Part shown: one piece after another, positions 44,396-55,820 of the stretch
Layout of the letters: each line of letters starts with the position of its first letter
Numbering within the stretch: the first letter of the stretch is position 1
Assembly: GCA_951799405.1 (NCBI GenBank)
Contig: OX637352.1
Location: forward strand, 14,022,820-14,086,819
DNA from: Agapetus fuscipes
Lineage: Eukaryota > Arthropoda > Insecta > Trichoptera > Glossosomatidae
Length of the DNA stretch: 64,000 nucleotides
Direction of reading: 5' to 3'
The notes under the pieces: generated by a model
The model's database searches: none
What the model was told of the DNA's origin: nothing
Seen by the model: only the letters and a program-made list of their open reading frames with translations
Program-made: the position numbers and the translations under genes

Positions 44396-45389
44396 GAAAA
44401 AATTTTTTCACACCAAATCAATACTTTCTTTATGATGATGATGAGTTGATGATTTCTTTATAGCGCCGTTTCGTGAAAAAAAATGAAATTTTTAGTCTTC
44501 AGCTAGAGCAAGAAAGTAAAAAACAAAAAAAAACCTTAAAGAAAATAAAAAAATATTTTGATAATAAACTTCTCTCTTCCATCTCTTTGGTAACACTAGA
44601 GTATTAATATGAAAGGAAGGAAGTAAAGAAATAAATAAAAGTCAAATGAAAGTTCAATAGCCTACTGTGTAATATGAATTAAATAAGTACAACAAATATA
44701 ATGTGCGGTGAAGAAGTGACTGGAACACCCTTTATATGTGATTTGGCGCATAGAGTAAACAAGCACTAAAAGATTGTTGCGAGCGTCCGGTCAATCTCAA
44801 GATCGTTTTACTGTATATCCACTTTACGAAATTTCCGTTGCGCATCTTTGACGTATATCCATTTTAAAACGCCTTTTTTTAAAAAAATTTTTTTTAGAAA
44901 AACTGAAACTACTAAAAGAAAGCTAATGTAAAAAAAAAACGCGTTTTTTTAAATATTTTTTTGTGGGGGTAATTTTTAAGTTATATATTTTGTTCAAGCT
45001 TTATAATTAAGATAAAAAATTAATAAATATGCTTGATTTTTTTTTACTGTAACTATTTTGCTAAGACTATAAAGTGTAAGAAACAAAAACGGCAGATTTA
45101 GCTTTATTCTGCGTTGTTCTGAGGAGCTGCTTTTGGGACAACTTATGTCGGCAATCTTGCTGTTATTCACTTTTACATTTTACATATATTACAATGTATC
45201 TATGTATAAACATTAAAAAAATAATTAAACACCATTGTGGAAATTTTCTTTATTTTTTTTGTTTTAACTACAATAAGATAAGTATATGAAAGCAAAATGA
45301 AGTCTATCCTGTACAAATGAATATTAAATGTATTAGAAAAATTAAAATCTTTGTATGTGTTACTTGAAAATTATAATAAACAAACCTTT
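44396..45389. other. No recognisable gene; contains a repeat shared with 4985-5115
   Basis: AT-rich downstream region of the Myb/SANT gene. 44930-45075 matches 4985-5115 in order. No inverted ends seen. Confidence 0.45.
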
Positions 45390-46205
45390 CTACTCGTGGG
45401 ATTTATTATTTTTATTTTTTAGAATACCCAGTTCTAACTCCGCCTTTTCTAACATTATTTTATGATGTTTTCTTTCATATTCAAGCAATTCCTTTTCCCG
45501 CTCCACAAGAATTTCTTCTCGTCTCATCCTGATGCTGTGAAGGTATTTATCTTGTTCCATGTTTAGGATGACCCTCTTCACCCTAGCATTAACCTCACTT
45601 TTTATTGTTTTGGCACTTGTAGTAGGTGTGTCTCTGACTTCCGAGCTCCTCTTGCCTGCAGACGGTGTACAGAGGTAGTCATGCTCCACCAGAACAACTT
45701 CCGCCACAACATTTTCTATACCTGAGTGATCCAAAATTTCCACCGAATTTGAGTCGATGACTCCAGGGACCCTCAGATCTAGAAATGGGCAGATAGAGTC
45801 TACCACATTGTCGGCAGTAGCTAAAGAGCTGCCTTCAGGGCGGCCCCCACCTGTGCGCTGCATGCTGGAGGACTCCTGTCCAAGCTCCCGTTTCCTTTGC
45901 GCCTTCATATTCTCCCAGCATCTCCTGAGCTGCTGACTGGTCCTAGGCTGCACATACGGCTGAGAACTGAACTCCAGCCCCAGCTCCTCCCATGCCTGCT
46001 TTTTAAGCACCACATTTCGGCCATCTGTCCTTTTGTCTTCTATTATTGGCTTATCTTTTATCAAAGCCACCAACAGTTCCTTTTCCGCTGGAGAAAACGA
46101 AATCTTTCTGGCCCTGAAATGAATTAAAGCTCTTTATATTGTAAATTAACTGGTGTATATTTTAAAATACTAATACAAGACGATAAGTACTTACGGTGTA
46201 TTCAT
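45390..46205 (-). CDS. Myb/SANT-like DNA-binding protein (two exons, intact)
   Basis: Exon 1 is 46205-46195 (ATG AAT ACA CC), the intron is 46194-46114 (81 bp, GTAAGTAC...TTTCAG), and exon 2 is 46113-45390. Joined they give an uninterrupted 244-residue frame (MNTPARKISFSPAEKELLVA...). The N-terminal ~80 residues match Myb/SANT-like domains of the MSANTD3/zeste type (SPAEKELLVALI, DGRNVVLKKQAWEELGLEF, RTSQQLRRCWENMKAQRKRE). The middle is acidic and low-complexity. The C-terminus is a charged coiled coil (RRREEILVEREKELLEYERK). Proteins of this kind are either host transcription factors or the nuclear accessory protein of PIF/Harbinger transposons; no flanking ends or adjacent transposase were found, so I cannot say which. 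Confidence 0.75.
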
Positions 46206-46518
46206 TGCGTTGATTGAACAAAATAGTTTGACAGCTTTTTTGCGCGGCTCAACTGACATTGAAAAAAGCGGTAATGAGAAGAATGAAGTACGCCACAGAT
46301 AGGTAGGGAATCCGAACGGACCAATCACAGAGCATGTTTTATATGTCAGCCAATGGCAGAGCCGTTCAGCACTACTTAGTGGAGCGCTTGGATAATATCG
46401 GCTTTAGCGGTCTTTATGAAATAAAACCCTCCAACATGACGCTGCTTAAGGAAGTGTGGCGCTTGACTTAGGTAAGTATTGTTACTTGAGGCAGTATTGG
46501 TCATGAATACGGGGGATA
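46206..46518 (-). promoter_or_regulatory. Upstream region of the Myb/SANT gene
   Basis: It contains GGACCAATCACAGAGC and CAGCCAATGGCAGAGC (two CCAAT-type sites) 125-180 bp upstream of the ATG on the minus strand. No TATA box is obvious. It is bounded on the right by the 3' flank of zinc-finger copy B. Confidence 0.35.
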
Positions 46519-46618
46519 GACTTGTTTTGTGAATAAAAACTAATATTCAGATTTAAGTACGCCTTGCCTTGACAATTATTTTGTAATCCTTATTACAAAA
46601 CGCAATGGTGTTCATGCC

Positions 46619-48155
46619 TTACCGTGGCATGTGTGTTTTTGCATGTCTTTCAAGATGTCTCACCCGAATAGTTGTACAACCACACTTGATCACAAGCAAA
46701 TGGTTTATGTGTTTTCAAAGTATCCAAGCGTACAGACCTATAATCACATTGATCGCAAGCAAATGGTTTACGGCCAGAGTGTGTTAGTTTATGTGTTTTC
46801 AAATTACCTATCATTGTAGCTCTGTAATCACATTGATCACAAGAAAATGGTTTACGGCCAGAGTGTGTTAGTTTATGTGTTTTCAAATTACCTATCATTG
46901 TAGCTCTGTAATCACATTGATCACAAGCAAATGGTTTACGGCCAGAGTGTTAGTTTATGTGTTTTCAAATTACCTATCATTGTAGCTCTGTAATCACATT
47001 GATCACAAGCAAATGGTTTATGTCCAGAGTGGGTTCGTTTATGTGTTTTCAAAGTACCCAAGTATGCGGTCCTATAATTACATTTATCTATTATTTATTA
47101 AAGAAGTATGCAAGGATCGAAAGAAATGGCGGTTGATCTGTAATGCTAGCGGTTAAAACTAAGGCTTTTAAATTTAAAAAATATGTGTTGCAGTTTTTTT
47201 TTTAATTTTTTACTGTTTAATTGCTTAGAATTTATTTGTTTTATATATTTGATTGTATTAATTGCTTGTACTCCTTGACTGATAGGTTGGTATGCGGCTG
47301 ACCACCCATACTGTAAAAAATGGTTCACTTTGCCAATGTCACCCCTGCTTCAGGGAAGGTCGGCAAGAGTTGCAGGGCTTATGTTCATTTGAGATTGGGG
47401 TTTTTATATTGTAGGTCCACATGCAGTATGTGTAAGCGCGAAATTATGCATGTCTGCTTGTGGGAATGCATTTAATATGAATCTCAAATGATACATATCT
47501 TTGCAGCTTAGATTTAGATTTAGATAAGATCACAAGCGAACGGTTTAAGGCCAGAGTGTGTTCGTTTATGTGATTTCAAATTACCTTTCTTTGCAGCTCT
47601 GTAATCACATTGATCACAAACAAATGGTTTATGTCCAGAGTGTGATCGTTTATGTGTATTCAAAGTACCCAAGTGTACAGTCCTATAATCACATTGATCA
47701 CAAATTAATGGTTTATAGCCAGAGTGTGTTAGCTTATGTGATTTCAAATAACCTATCATTGTAGCTCTGTAATCACATTGATCACAAGCAAATGGTTTAT
47801 GTTCGGAGTGTGTTCGTTTATGTGTTTTCAAAGTATCCAAGCGTACAGTCCTATAATCACATTGATCACAAGCAAATGGTTTATGGCCACAGTGTGTTAG
47901 CTTATGTGATTTCAAATAACCTATCATTGTAGCTCTGTAATCACATTGATCACAAGCAAATGGTTTATGGCCACAGTGTGTTAGCTTATGTGATTTCAAA
48001 TAACCTATCATTGTAGCTCTGTAATCACATTGATCACAAGCAAATGGTTTATGTCCAGAGTGCGTTTGTCTATGTGATTTCAAAGAAGCTGCCTGTGTAG
48101 CTTTATAATTACATTGATCACAAGCAAATGGTTTATGGCCAGAGTGTGTTAGTTT
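46619..48155 (-). pseudogene. Zinc-finger gene copy B, distal part (finger array, broken)
   Basis: Fingers of the same CDQCDY...THSGHKP type as gene A. 47520-48155 holds a clean run of about seven units (some triplicated almost exactly, RATMIGYLKSHKLTHCG). 47090-47525 is an insertion containing a family X copy. 46619-47085 holds further units with a 2-bp loss near 46950, a partial-unit deletion near 46705 and an extra base near 46687. The distal end matches the natural C-terminus of gene A. It was continuous with 54532-55092 before the LTR element inserted. Confidence 0.85.
47270..47522 (+). repeat. Family X repeat inserted in zinc-finger copy B
   Basis: Near full-length (CCTTGACTGATAGGTTGG to GCAGCTTAGATTTAGATTTAG). 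It interrupts a finger: the frame stops at 47520 and finger sequence resumes near 47085. An extra ~180 bases to its left (47090-47270) are AT-rich and belong to the same insertion or a neighbouring one. Confidence 0.85.
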
Positions 48156-48159
48156 ATGT

Positions 48160-49074
48160 TTTGGAGGTTGTGTGTGTGGTGAGAATTGAAAGCCCGTATT
48201 TGAAAGTGTATATTTTTAATGCAGTCAGTACTGTTCAATCAAAGGTAATTCAAAATGTTGTCTTGGTTGCAATCTTCCGGTCTTCAAGCTGCGTTCAGGC
48301 GGAAGTCCTCCTTAATCCGCCTTGCTTGTGAGGCGAGCAGGATGCTTGATGCTTGAAGTGGGGGAAGGAAAGGAAATATGGAAAGTGGCAATTAGGACGT
48401 AACTTGAAACTTTTGAGGAAGTTCAGATTGGCCCTAACAAGGACCTTTTGTTGTGAGCAGGAGAAAAAACTGTAAACTTTTGAGGAAAATTAAAAGTGGC
48501 CCTAAGAAGGACCTTTTGTGTTGTGATGTGAGCAGTGTGCTGTAGGAGACGGTTGCCTCAAGTCTGTTCCTGGCGAGGTCTTGAGAATCTTCTAGGTAAA
48601 GATGTGGCGAAGCTGGAGATGTCCAGGTGAAGATATGATGAAGCTGGAGATGTCCAGGCGAAGGCACGAGGTAAGATGTCGTCTCTGCTTGGAAATTGGC
48701 GGGAACGCGAGAGATGTCTTGAGATTTTGGCGGGAGATGTAGATGTCCGCTCGGTGGTCTCGAAGTTTCTCTGGTGATGATGTAGTGGTCTGCGGAGACG
48801 TCCAGGCGACGGTGCAAAGTTGTTTTGCGTCTCTGCTTGGAAATCGGCGGGAACGCGAGACGGCTTGCAATTTTGGCGGGAGCGCGGTAAGATGTTGCTC
48901 GTTCCGTGGTCTCAGTGTGTCTGGCTGTTTGGAGCGCGGCGTACGCGTTTTATACTCCCGCTCGTTCTCGCGGGCCCACTACTAGGGGTGGGCACGCACA
49001 ATTTTCGGATTATCTTCTTTTTATCTGATTTCAGATATCTGGTTTTCTTTCATCTTCTGTACTGATGCACCACA
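48160..49074 (-). repeat. 3' LTR of the gypsy element
   Basis: Adjacent on the inner side is a purine-rich stretch (in element orientation CACTGGAGGGGGCCTC) directly before the LTR, serving as the polypurine tract. Short open frames inside the LTR occur identically in the other LTR and are not genes. Confidence 0.9.
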
Positions 49075-49582
49075 GAGGCCCCCTCCAGTGTCAATGACGT
49101 CTTGAAGTGAGCGTTATTGATGCGATGTTTTTGTGCAGAAGATGAAGGTACTGCTCGTCGTAGCAGGATAAGAGATTCTACGTTGTATCTGGTGTGTGTG
49201 CTGACAGATGTGTGAGCTTACGATCCTCCTAGGCGGATGCGGAGGCAGGATTGTGAAGTCAGCTGCAGCGGTCCTGATGAGGATCTTGAGGCGTCGTCAG
49301 GTTGTCTCCAGATTTATGGAGTTCCTCTGGTTTTTCCAGGCTGTTGTCCTGTGGTGAGGAATTGTACTACTTGTTGTAGCGGGGTTGGTTGTTTGTTGCT
49401 CAGCGGTTGCTGTTTGTTGTAGCATTGATTGCTGTGCCGTAGTTCGGCGTTTGCTGCTTGGGCAGCGGGATTGTTGTTTGTTGCTACGCTGTGCAGCTAT
49501 GGTGAGCGACTTCCAATCCTCCAGTGCCTCGTTGCGCTGGGTGAAATTGGGGAGTCGGCTGCAGCGGGGTGAGGAAATACTT
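49075..49582 (-). other. Noncoding segment between pol and the 3' LTR
   Basis: About 500 bases with no long frame on the element's strand. It contains GTTGTAGC/GTTGCT low-complexity runs, and the polypurine tract at its 3' end. Confidence 0.6.
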
Positions 49583-52500
49583 TTACAAGTATCTTTTGGG
49601 GATGGTCACTCGTCTTCCTGACCTTGTTTTGGTGTTTTCTGCTTCGGGTTGATTTGAAGGTCCTGGGCTGAGTGGCCTTGGTGTTGCTGTGTTTGGTACA
49701 TCTGCTTCGGGCCGTTGTGAATGTTCTGGTCCGTGTGATGTGTATGTTTCATCTGGCATGTATGCTGGCTTCAGACGATCTATTGAGATTGTTTTGGTTT
49801 TCCCACTGAAGTCGACCATGAAGTATTTATCGTTTTTCTGAACGATTTTGAAAGGTCCTTCATATGGCGCTTGTAGAGGTGTCTTGTGTGAGTCAACACG
49901 CACAAATACATGTGTGCACTCTTGTAGATGTTTGTGCACGAATGGTCGCTCCTTCTTGTGGTTTGAGGTGGGTACCGGTCTGATATTTTGTAGGGTTAGC
50001 TGTAGTTTATTTGCAAAGGTATCAGGTTCTGTTGGTGTGGAGTTCTCAAAGAAGTCACCTGGCATGCGTAGTGTTGTGCCGTAGGTGAGTTGAGCTGGTG
50101 AGTACGCAATGTCTTCCCGGATTGCGTTCCGCAGTCCTAAGAGGATCATTGGCAGGACTTCAGTCCATCTTGACGTTGTTTGGGAGCGTATGGCGGCTTT
50201 TAAGGTGCGGTGCCATCTCTCGATCAATCCATTTGACTGCGGATGATATGCGGTGGTGTGTATATGTTTGGCTCCAATGAGGCGTGTGACGTCTCTGAAA
50301 AGCTGCGACTCGAATTGGCGTCCTTGGTCAGTTACAATGTGGGACGGTACGCCAAATCTGGCGATCCAATTTGTCAACAATGCTTTTGCGACTGTCTCAG
50401 CGGTAATGTCCTTCAGTGGGACCGCCTCAGGCCATCTGGTGAATCTGTCAATCATTGTTAGGATGTATGTGTGTTCCTGTGATGACGGCAGTGGTCCTAC
50501 AAGGTCTATGTGGATATAGCTGAACCTTGAGTCCGGTGTGGGGAGACTTTGTATCGGGCTTGTTGTGTGCCGTGTGATCTTGGTTTTCTGGCACGTGATG
50601 CACGTGCGTACGTATTGTGTGACATCACGTTGCAGTCCAGGCCATACAAATCTCGTTTTCAGAGTCCTGTACGTTGCTTTTGTACCGGTGTGTGCATTTT
50701 CATGGTACATCCTGATTATCTCGTGTCTCATGTCCTTGGGTATAAAAGGTCTCGACGTTCCCGTTGAGGTGTCTGTCCAGAGAGCTAGGGCTGTACCAGG
50801 TATTTCTTGGAGTTGCAATTTCAGAGATGATTCCTTCTTGAGTTTTTCTAGCTCTTGGTCGGTTGATTGCGCTTTAGCGATATCTCCATAGTTGATTGTT
50901 GAAGGTATCGTTATGGCCTCTACTCTTGACAAGGCGTCTGCTACTACATTGTCCGGTCCAGGTATATACCTCACATCTGTTGTAAACTGTGAGATGTAGT
51001 CCAGTTGCCGTTCTTGTCTCGGTGTAGAGCAGTTCCTCTTGTTTCTGAACGCAAATGTCAATGGTTTATGATCGGTGAGGATGTGAAAAATTCTTCCTTC
51101 TATTAACTGCCGAAAATACTTGGTGGCTTCGTATATAGCTGACAGTTCTCTGTCGTACGTGCTGTATCTTCTCTGTGCGTCGCTGAATTTTCTTGAAAAA
51201 AATGCAAGTGGCTGCCATGATCCTTCTTGAAGTTGCTGCAGGGCTGCCCCCATGGCGAACTCTGATGCGTCTACCACAAGTGATAGCTCCGCGTCAGGTT
51301 TGGGGTGTGCTAGCATAGTGGCTTGGGCTAAGTCGGCCTTGCACTTTTTAAAGGCGTTTTCCAACTCGATCGTCCATGTGATGGGTCTCTTGTCATTTTT
51401 CTTGTAGTTTGAGGTAGCTTCAAATAGAACACGTTGCGCATTAATTGCGTGTGGTAAAAATCTTCGATAGAAATTGACCATGCCAAGGAATCTTCGGAGT
51501 GCTTTCACTTCTTGTGGTATGGGGAACTCGAGGATCTGCTGCACCTTTTCAGGCAGTGGCGAAGTTCCAGCTGCGGTAACCTTGTATCCCAGAAAGCTAA
51601 CTTCTCGTTTTCCGAAGTTGCACTTTTCGGGGTTGATAACCAGTCCATACTCGCACAGCCTTTTGAAAATTGTCTTCAAATGTTCGGTGTGTTGTTCTTC
51701 GTTCTTGGACGCAATTAAAATGTCGTCAATATAGGTGAAACAGAATCCCAGGTCTCTGGTAACTTCGTGAATGAATCTCTGGAATGTTTGAGCTGCGTTA
51801 CAGAGACCAAATTGCATGGCTGTAAACTCGAACAATCCGAATGGTGTAATGATGGCAGTTTTGTTCACATCTTCAGGGTTGACCGGGATTTGATGGTACG
51901 CTCGTTCTAGGTCCAATGTACTGAATATCTTCGCATCATGCAGGCGGTGTGCGAAGTCGTGGATGTGCGGTATGGGATAGCAGTCCGGAGTGGTCTTGGC
52001 GTTTAAGGCGCGGTAGTCTCCACATGGTCTCCAACCTCCATTGGGTTTTTTCACCATATGCAGCGGGCTGGACCAATTGCTTTTGGATGGGCGGCATATC
52101 CCTAGTTTCATCATCTTGGCAAATTCTTGTTGGGCGGCTTCCAGATGTCCAGGTGCTAATCTTCGTGCTTTGGCTGTGACAGGTTGTCCCTTGGTTTCGA
52201 TGATGTGTGTCACTGTGTGTTTCGTTGCTTGTGGTGCTTCCTTTGCTTGACAGTGAATCAATGTGGGATACATGGAGATGATCTTGTGGTATGGGTCAAG
52301 ATTGTTTATCATCGATAGCTTGGCCGATGGTCCTGGTGCTCTGTGTCCTCTTGAGATTAGCTGAGTTGTGCCATCGATAAGACATTGTCTACGTAGGTCC
52401 ACTAATATGTTGTGCTGGTGGAGAAGATCAGCTCCAATAATGGGTTGTCCGACATCCGCGATGATAAAAGTCCACTCAAACTCACGGCGAAGTCCGAGAC

Positions 52501-52774
52501 TGATCTTGATGTCTTGTGTACCATAAGTACGAATCCTGGTGCCATTTGCTGCGTAGATTTCCGGAAATGCTGTCTGTTGGGTGTTGGTTGCATTGTTGGA
52601 GAAGCGGCGGGGTGGTATGGCGGAAATGTCTGAGCCCGTGTCGATCAGAAACTTTTGAGATGACAGTGAGTCCCACACATGTAATCTGCAGCTTTGTGTT
52701 GGCGTCGGCGTCGAGCAAGCTGCTATTACTGAGCGCCTTTGAAGTTTTCCGCCATTTTGCATGGCTGTTGACAT
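49583..52774 (-). CDS. pol: Gypsy Pol polyprotein (protease, RT, RNase H, integrase)
   Basis: 1063 uninterrupted codons. Protease: [11 protein letters not shown] (DTG at 45-47). Reverse transcriptase: [12 protein letters not shown] (about 286-297) and YIDD at 348-351. RNase [12 protein letters not shown] (Asp 502), TDHK at 567-570. Integrase: zinc-binding H691, H695, C725, C728 (CITC), and catalytic D757 (HIDLVG), D816 (VTDQG) and E852 (NGLIERWH). The order PR-RT-RH-IN is that of Ty3/gypsy. All catalytic residues I can check are present, so it looks functional. It overlaps gag by 49 bases in the -1 frame, implying ribosomal frameshifting; a GGAAAAC heptamer lies in the overlap but is not a textbook slippery site. 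Confidence 0.93.
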   Translation of the reverse strand: MSTAMQNGGKLQRRSVIAACSTPTPTQSCRLHVWDSLSSQKFLIDTGSDISAIPPRRFSNNATNTQQTAFPEIYAANGTRIRTYGTQDIKISLGLRREFEWTFIIADVGQPIIGADLLHQHNILVDLRRQCLIDGTTQLISRGHRAPGPSAKLSMINNLDPYHKIISMYPTLIHCQAKEAPQATKHTVTHIIETKGQPVTAKARRLAPGHLEAAQQEFAKMMKLGICRPSKSNWSSPLHMVKKPNGGWRPCGDYRALNAKTTPDCYPIPHIHDFAHRLHDAKIFSTLDLERAYHQIPVNPEDVNKTAIITPFGLFEFTAMQFGLCNAAQTFQRFIHEVTRDLGFCFTYIDDILIASKNEEQHTEHLKTIFKRLCEYGLVINPEKCNFGKREVSFLGYKVTAAGTSPLPEKVQQILEFPIPQEVKALRRFLGMVNFYRRFLPHAINAQRVLFEATSNYKKNDKRPITWTIELENAFKKCKADLAQATMLAHPKPDAELSLVVDASEFAMGAALQQLQEGSWQPLAFFSRKFSDAQRRYSTYDRELSAIYEATKYFRQLIEGRIFHILTDHKPLTFAFRNKRNCSTPRQERQLDYISQFTTDVRYIPGPDNVVADALSRVEAITIPSTINYGDIAKAQSTDQELEKLKKESSLKLQLQEIPGTALALWTDTSTGTSRPFIPKDMRHEIIRMYHENAHTGTKATYRTLKTRFVWPGLQRDVTQYVRTCITCQKTKITRHTTSPIQSLPTPDSRFSYIHIDLVGPLPSSQEHTYILTMIDRFTRWPEAVPLKDITAETVAKALLTNWIARFGVPSHIVTDQGRQFESQLFRDVTRLIGAKHIHTTAYHPQSNGLIERWHRTLKAAIRSQTTSRWTEVLPMILLGLRNAIREDIAYSPAQLTYGTTLRMPGDFFENSTPTEPDTFANKLQLTLQNIRPVPTSNHKKERPFVHKHLQECTHVFVRVDSHKTPLQAPYEGPFKIVQKNDKYFMVDFSGKTKTISIDRLKPAYMPDETYTSHGPEHSQRPEADVPNTATPRPLSPGPSNQPEAENTKTRSGRRVTIPKRYL

Positions 52775-53514
52775 TTTCTGGCGTTGTTTCCGAAATTACT
52801 ATGGTAGAAGCAAAGACCGTCAGCTGTTCTTGATGAGCTTGATGAGAAACGGTTCCCGGAGCGTCCGCGACTGTGACTTCTGCCTTGCCTCTGCAGTTTT
52901 GTTTCCAGCTGTTCTATTTTCTTCGTTAGCTCCCCTACTTGCATGATGAGCTGTGTAACCAGTGGGCGTAGAGAGTCTTGGCTTGAAGCTGGTGTAGGTA
53001 ACTGCGTCATACTGTAGATAGAAGGTCCCTGACAGACTTCTATAATGCGGTCAGCTATTGCGGCTTGTTGGTCCAGTGGCTGGTCAGGCGACACAGATAA
53101 AATCGTCTGGGCTTGTTGCGGCAGGTGCTGGAACCACAGGCTGCGAAGAATTGGGCTGTCTTGAAGTTTGTATCCTGCAAGCTGCTTCATTTGGAGGAGC
53201 AGCATTGAAGGTTTCTTGTCTCCCAAGGAGAGTCCATGTAACAGCTTTGCTAGGGATTTTTCCTCAGATTCCTTGAACCGGTCGATGAGAGCGTTCTTCA
53301 GCGTGTCGTACATCTTCTCCGCCGGAGGCGCCATGATGACATCGGCGACACATTCAAGTGCGTCTTGATCCAAGCCACCGACGAGTATGAAGTATTTTGT
53401 GCTGTCCACGGTAACTCCAGCATGTTGAAATTGGGTCTCAGCTTGTGCGATCCACAGACCGACGTTCTTACGCCAGAATGGCGGCATCTTGATGCTCACT
53501 TTGGCGGCTTCCAT
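52726..53514 (-). CDS. gag: Gypsy Gag protein
   Basis: 262 codons, starting [21 protein letters not shown]. The central part (about 20-170) is the retrotransposon Gag core ([42 protein letters not shown]). A basic, Ser/Arg-rich region (about 210-230) follows, then [18 protein letters not shown], the atypical knuckle of this gypsy group in place of a canonical CCHC box. It ends inside the pol frame. Assembles particles and binds element RNA by family analogy. Confidence 0.88.
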   Translation of the reverse strand: MEAAKVSIKMPPFWRKNVGLWIAQAETQFQHAGVTVDSTKYFILVGGLDQDALECVADVIMAPPAEKMYDTLKNALIDRFKESEEKSLAKLLHGLSLGDKKPSMLLLQMKQLAGYKLQDSPILRSLWFQHLPQQAQTILSVSPDQPLDQQAAIADRIIEVCQGPSIYSMTQLPTPASSQDSLRPLVTQLIMQVGELTKKIEQLETKLQRQGRSHSRGRSGNRFSSSSSRTADGLCFYHSNFGNNARKCQQPCKMAENFKGAQ

Positions 53515-53616
53515 TGTTCTTGCACTTTGATAAAATGTTTAAAAATGTTACTGCACTTTGATTGATTATTACGGGTCACCAAATTTTTTGTTTTAAATCA
53601 CGTCGGGCGTCACCAC
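53515..53616 (-). promoter_or_regulatory. Leader with primer binding site
   Basis: Directly inside the 5' LTR the element reads TGGTGACGCCCGACGTGAT (plus-strand 53598-53616 region). Apart from one extra G this is the complement of the 3' end of insect tRNA-Trp (…ACGTCGGGGTCA plus CCA, from knowledge of the tRNA). The leader to gag is about 100 bases. Confidence 0.6.
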
Positions 53617-54531
53617 TTTGGAGGTTGTGTGTGTGGTGAGAATTGAAAGCCCGTATTTGAAAGTGTATATTTTTAATGCAGTCAGTACTGTTCAATCAAA
53701 GGTAATTCAAAATGTTGTCTTGGTTGCAATCTTCCGGTCTTCAAGCTGCGTTCAGGCGGAAGTCCTCCTTAATCCGCCTTGCTTGTGAGGCGAGCAGGAT
53801 GCTTGATGCTTGAAGTGGGGGAAGGAAAGGAAATATGGAAAGTGGCAATTAGGACGTAACTTGAAACTTTTGAGGAAGTTCAGATTGGCCCTAACAAGGA
53901 CCTTTTGTTGTGAGCAGGAGAAAAAACTGTAAACTTTTGAGGAAAATTAAAAGTGGCCCTAAGAAGGACCTTTTGTGTTGTGATGTGAGCAGTGTGCTGT
54001 AGGAGACGGTTGCCTCAAGTCTGTTCCTGGCGAGGTCTTGAGAATCTTCTAGGTAAAGATGTGGCGAAGCTGGAGATGTCCAGGTGAAGATATGATGAAG
54101 CTGGAGATGTCCAGGCGAAGGCACGAGGTAAGATGTCGTCTCTGCTTGGAAATTGGCGGGAACGCGAGAGATGTCTTGAGATTTTGGCGGGAGATGTAGA
54201 TGTCCGCTCGGTGGTCTCGAAGTTTCTCTGGTGATGATGTAGTGGTCTGCGGAGACGTCCAGGCGACGGTGCAAAGTTGTTTTGCGTCTCTGCTTGGAAA
54301 TCGGCGGGAACGCGAGACGGCTTGCAATTTTGGCGGGAGCGCGGTAAGATGTTGCTCGTTCCGTGGTCTCAGTGTGTCTGGCTGTTTGGAGCGCGGCGTA
54401 CGCGTTTTATACTCCCGCTCGTTCTCGCGGGCCCACTACTAGGGGTGGGCACGCACAATTTTCGGATTATCTTCTTTTTATCTGATTTCAGATATCTGGT
54501 TTTCTTTCATCTTCTGTACTGATGCACCACA
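53617..54531 (-). repeat. 5' LTR of the gypsy element
   Basis: 915 bp, starting TGTGGTGCATCAG on the element's strand. The contained short frames match those of the other LTR exactly. The region near the GC-rich CGCGCTCCCGCC/GCGGGAACGCGAG blocks may hold the promoter; I cannot place a TATA box with confidence. Confidence 0.9.
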
Positions 54532-55092
54532 ATGTCTTTTCAAATTACCTATCCTTGCAGCTCTGTAATCACATTGATCACAAGCAAATGGTTTATGTCC
54601 AGAGTGTGTTCGTTTATGTGTTTTCAAATTACCTATCATTGAACCTCTGTAATCACATTGATCATAAGCAAATTGCTTGTGTCCAGTGTCTTTCAGTTCG
54701 TTTCTTTGAATACTAGATTTCCACACTGATTTGAATCTACAATCTTTGCAAAAACATTGTTTGTTTTTTTCAATGGCCAACGTTTTGAGTTTGTTTTTTT
54801 TCTCATCGCCTTGTTCACCTCTTATATGAGTGTTAGTTTCCTGTTGATCTGTTGAGGTGGATGGCTCGCTCTCTAAGGTTGTGTGTCCGTGATGTTGGCT
54901 CTCTCGCTCTCGAGCGGCCGAGTCCTCATTCTTCACATTATCCACCACAGAGTCCTCGGCAAGCCATTCCTTCTTAATATCCAGTCTCTCTTGCTTCACA
55001 TCGCTCTCTTCAATGTCTATTTGTTCATCTGAGTGCGCTAGTTGTGCATCCATAACCCCCGAGACCAGCTCAAGTTTCACAACCGCGTCCAT
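54532..55092 (-). pseudogene. Zinc-finger gene copy B, N-terminal part
   Basis: Starts MDAVVKLELVSGVMDAQLA and follows gene A closely (KQERLDIKKEWLAEDSVVD), but lacks about 75 residues: the segment from TPPHGFF to the CHACSYKT finger and beyond is replaced by ARER. Two fingers follow (one with a Tyr for the first Cys, YDQC), and the frame runs into the LTR at 54531. The middle finger array of gene A is largely absent from B. Confidence 0.85.
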
Positions 55093-55218
55093 TTTGATTA
55101 CTTTAACAAAACATTAATCTAACTATCAACAATTATTAGGTCTGGGACTCAACACGGAGCTGACAAAAGAGATTACAATTTCTTTAAAAACACGTTTTTC
55201 TTTATTCTTCTGTAACCT

Positions 55219-55820
55219 ACGCCTGTGACGCCAGCCTGACAGGTGCCAGCCTGACAGCTGGGGATGAGAACTCACAAACCGGGTTTCCCAAGATGTATGG
55301 AATATTTTTTTAATGAAAAAAAAATATTTTTAACTGAAATAAAAGTAATATACAATGAAACGGACATTAATTCAAAGAAAATTGAGCACGAAATTAAATT
55401 AATAACAAAAAAACATGAGCGCCGAAAATATAGATGATAACTACATCTATAATCTATAATCTAAGTTGCAAGGATACATTCATTCAAAGCTCTCAGATGT
55501 ATGCCCACAAACAAACACGTGTAGTTCGGGCTTTCAAATGCTGATTGTGTACTTACAAATAAAATCCAAACCTCAAATGAACATAAGCCCTCCAACTCTG
55601 GCCGATATTCCCTGAAACAGGGGTGACATTGGCAAAATGAACCATTTTTTACAGTATGGGTGGTCAGCCTTATACCAACCTATAAGTCAAGGAATACATA
55701 CTACTACAAATACCTTAGTTTTTCCTTCGGGACAACTTTAAGATTTTTTATTTCGTAGCTTGGCAATTTTCACATAATTTTTATTTTTTTTGATTAATTA
55801 TGTCTTTAATTAACATAATC
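55219..55820. mobile_element. Truncated sister of satellite element 1
   Basis: Starts ACGCCTGTGACGCCAGCCTG and follows element 1 through its family X copy (55455-55695) and the first 172-bp unit (GATTTTTTATTTCGTAG at about 55742). It then breaks at about 55820 into unrelated sequence. No right end is in the window, so it was cut by a later rearrangement or the LINE insertion. Confidence 0.8.
55455..55695 (-). repeat. Family X repeat inside the truncated satellite element
   Basis: Counterpart of 16365-16605 with about a dozen visible differences (for example CCTCCAACTCTGGCCGATATT). Confidence 0.8.

Larger units (their letters stand above)
48160..54531 (-). mobile_element. Complete Ty3/gypsy LTR retrotransposon (6.37 kb)
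   Basis: Two 915-bp LTRs (48160-49074 and 53617-54531) appear identical along their length. Gag and pol lie between, both open on the minus strand. ATGT is duplicated at 48156-48159 and 54532-54535, taking the LTR ends as TGTGGTGC...CCTCCAAA in element orientation. No envelope-like frame exists: only about 500 bases separate pol from the 3' LTR. Identical LTRs imply a very recent insertion. It sits inside a finger codon run of zinc-finger copy B. Confidence 0.92.

Noticed and set aside
48434..49065. Several frames of 80-127 codons within the LTR, duplicated at 53891-54522
   Set aside because: They are identical because the two LTRs are identical, and they have no recognisable domain.
52402..53565. 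Plus-strand frames opposite gag and pol
   Set aside because: Shadows of the intact minus-strand gag-pol frames.
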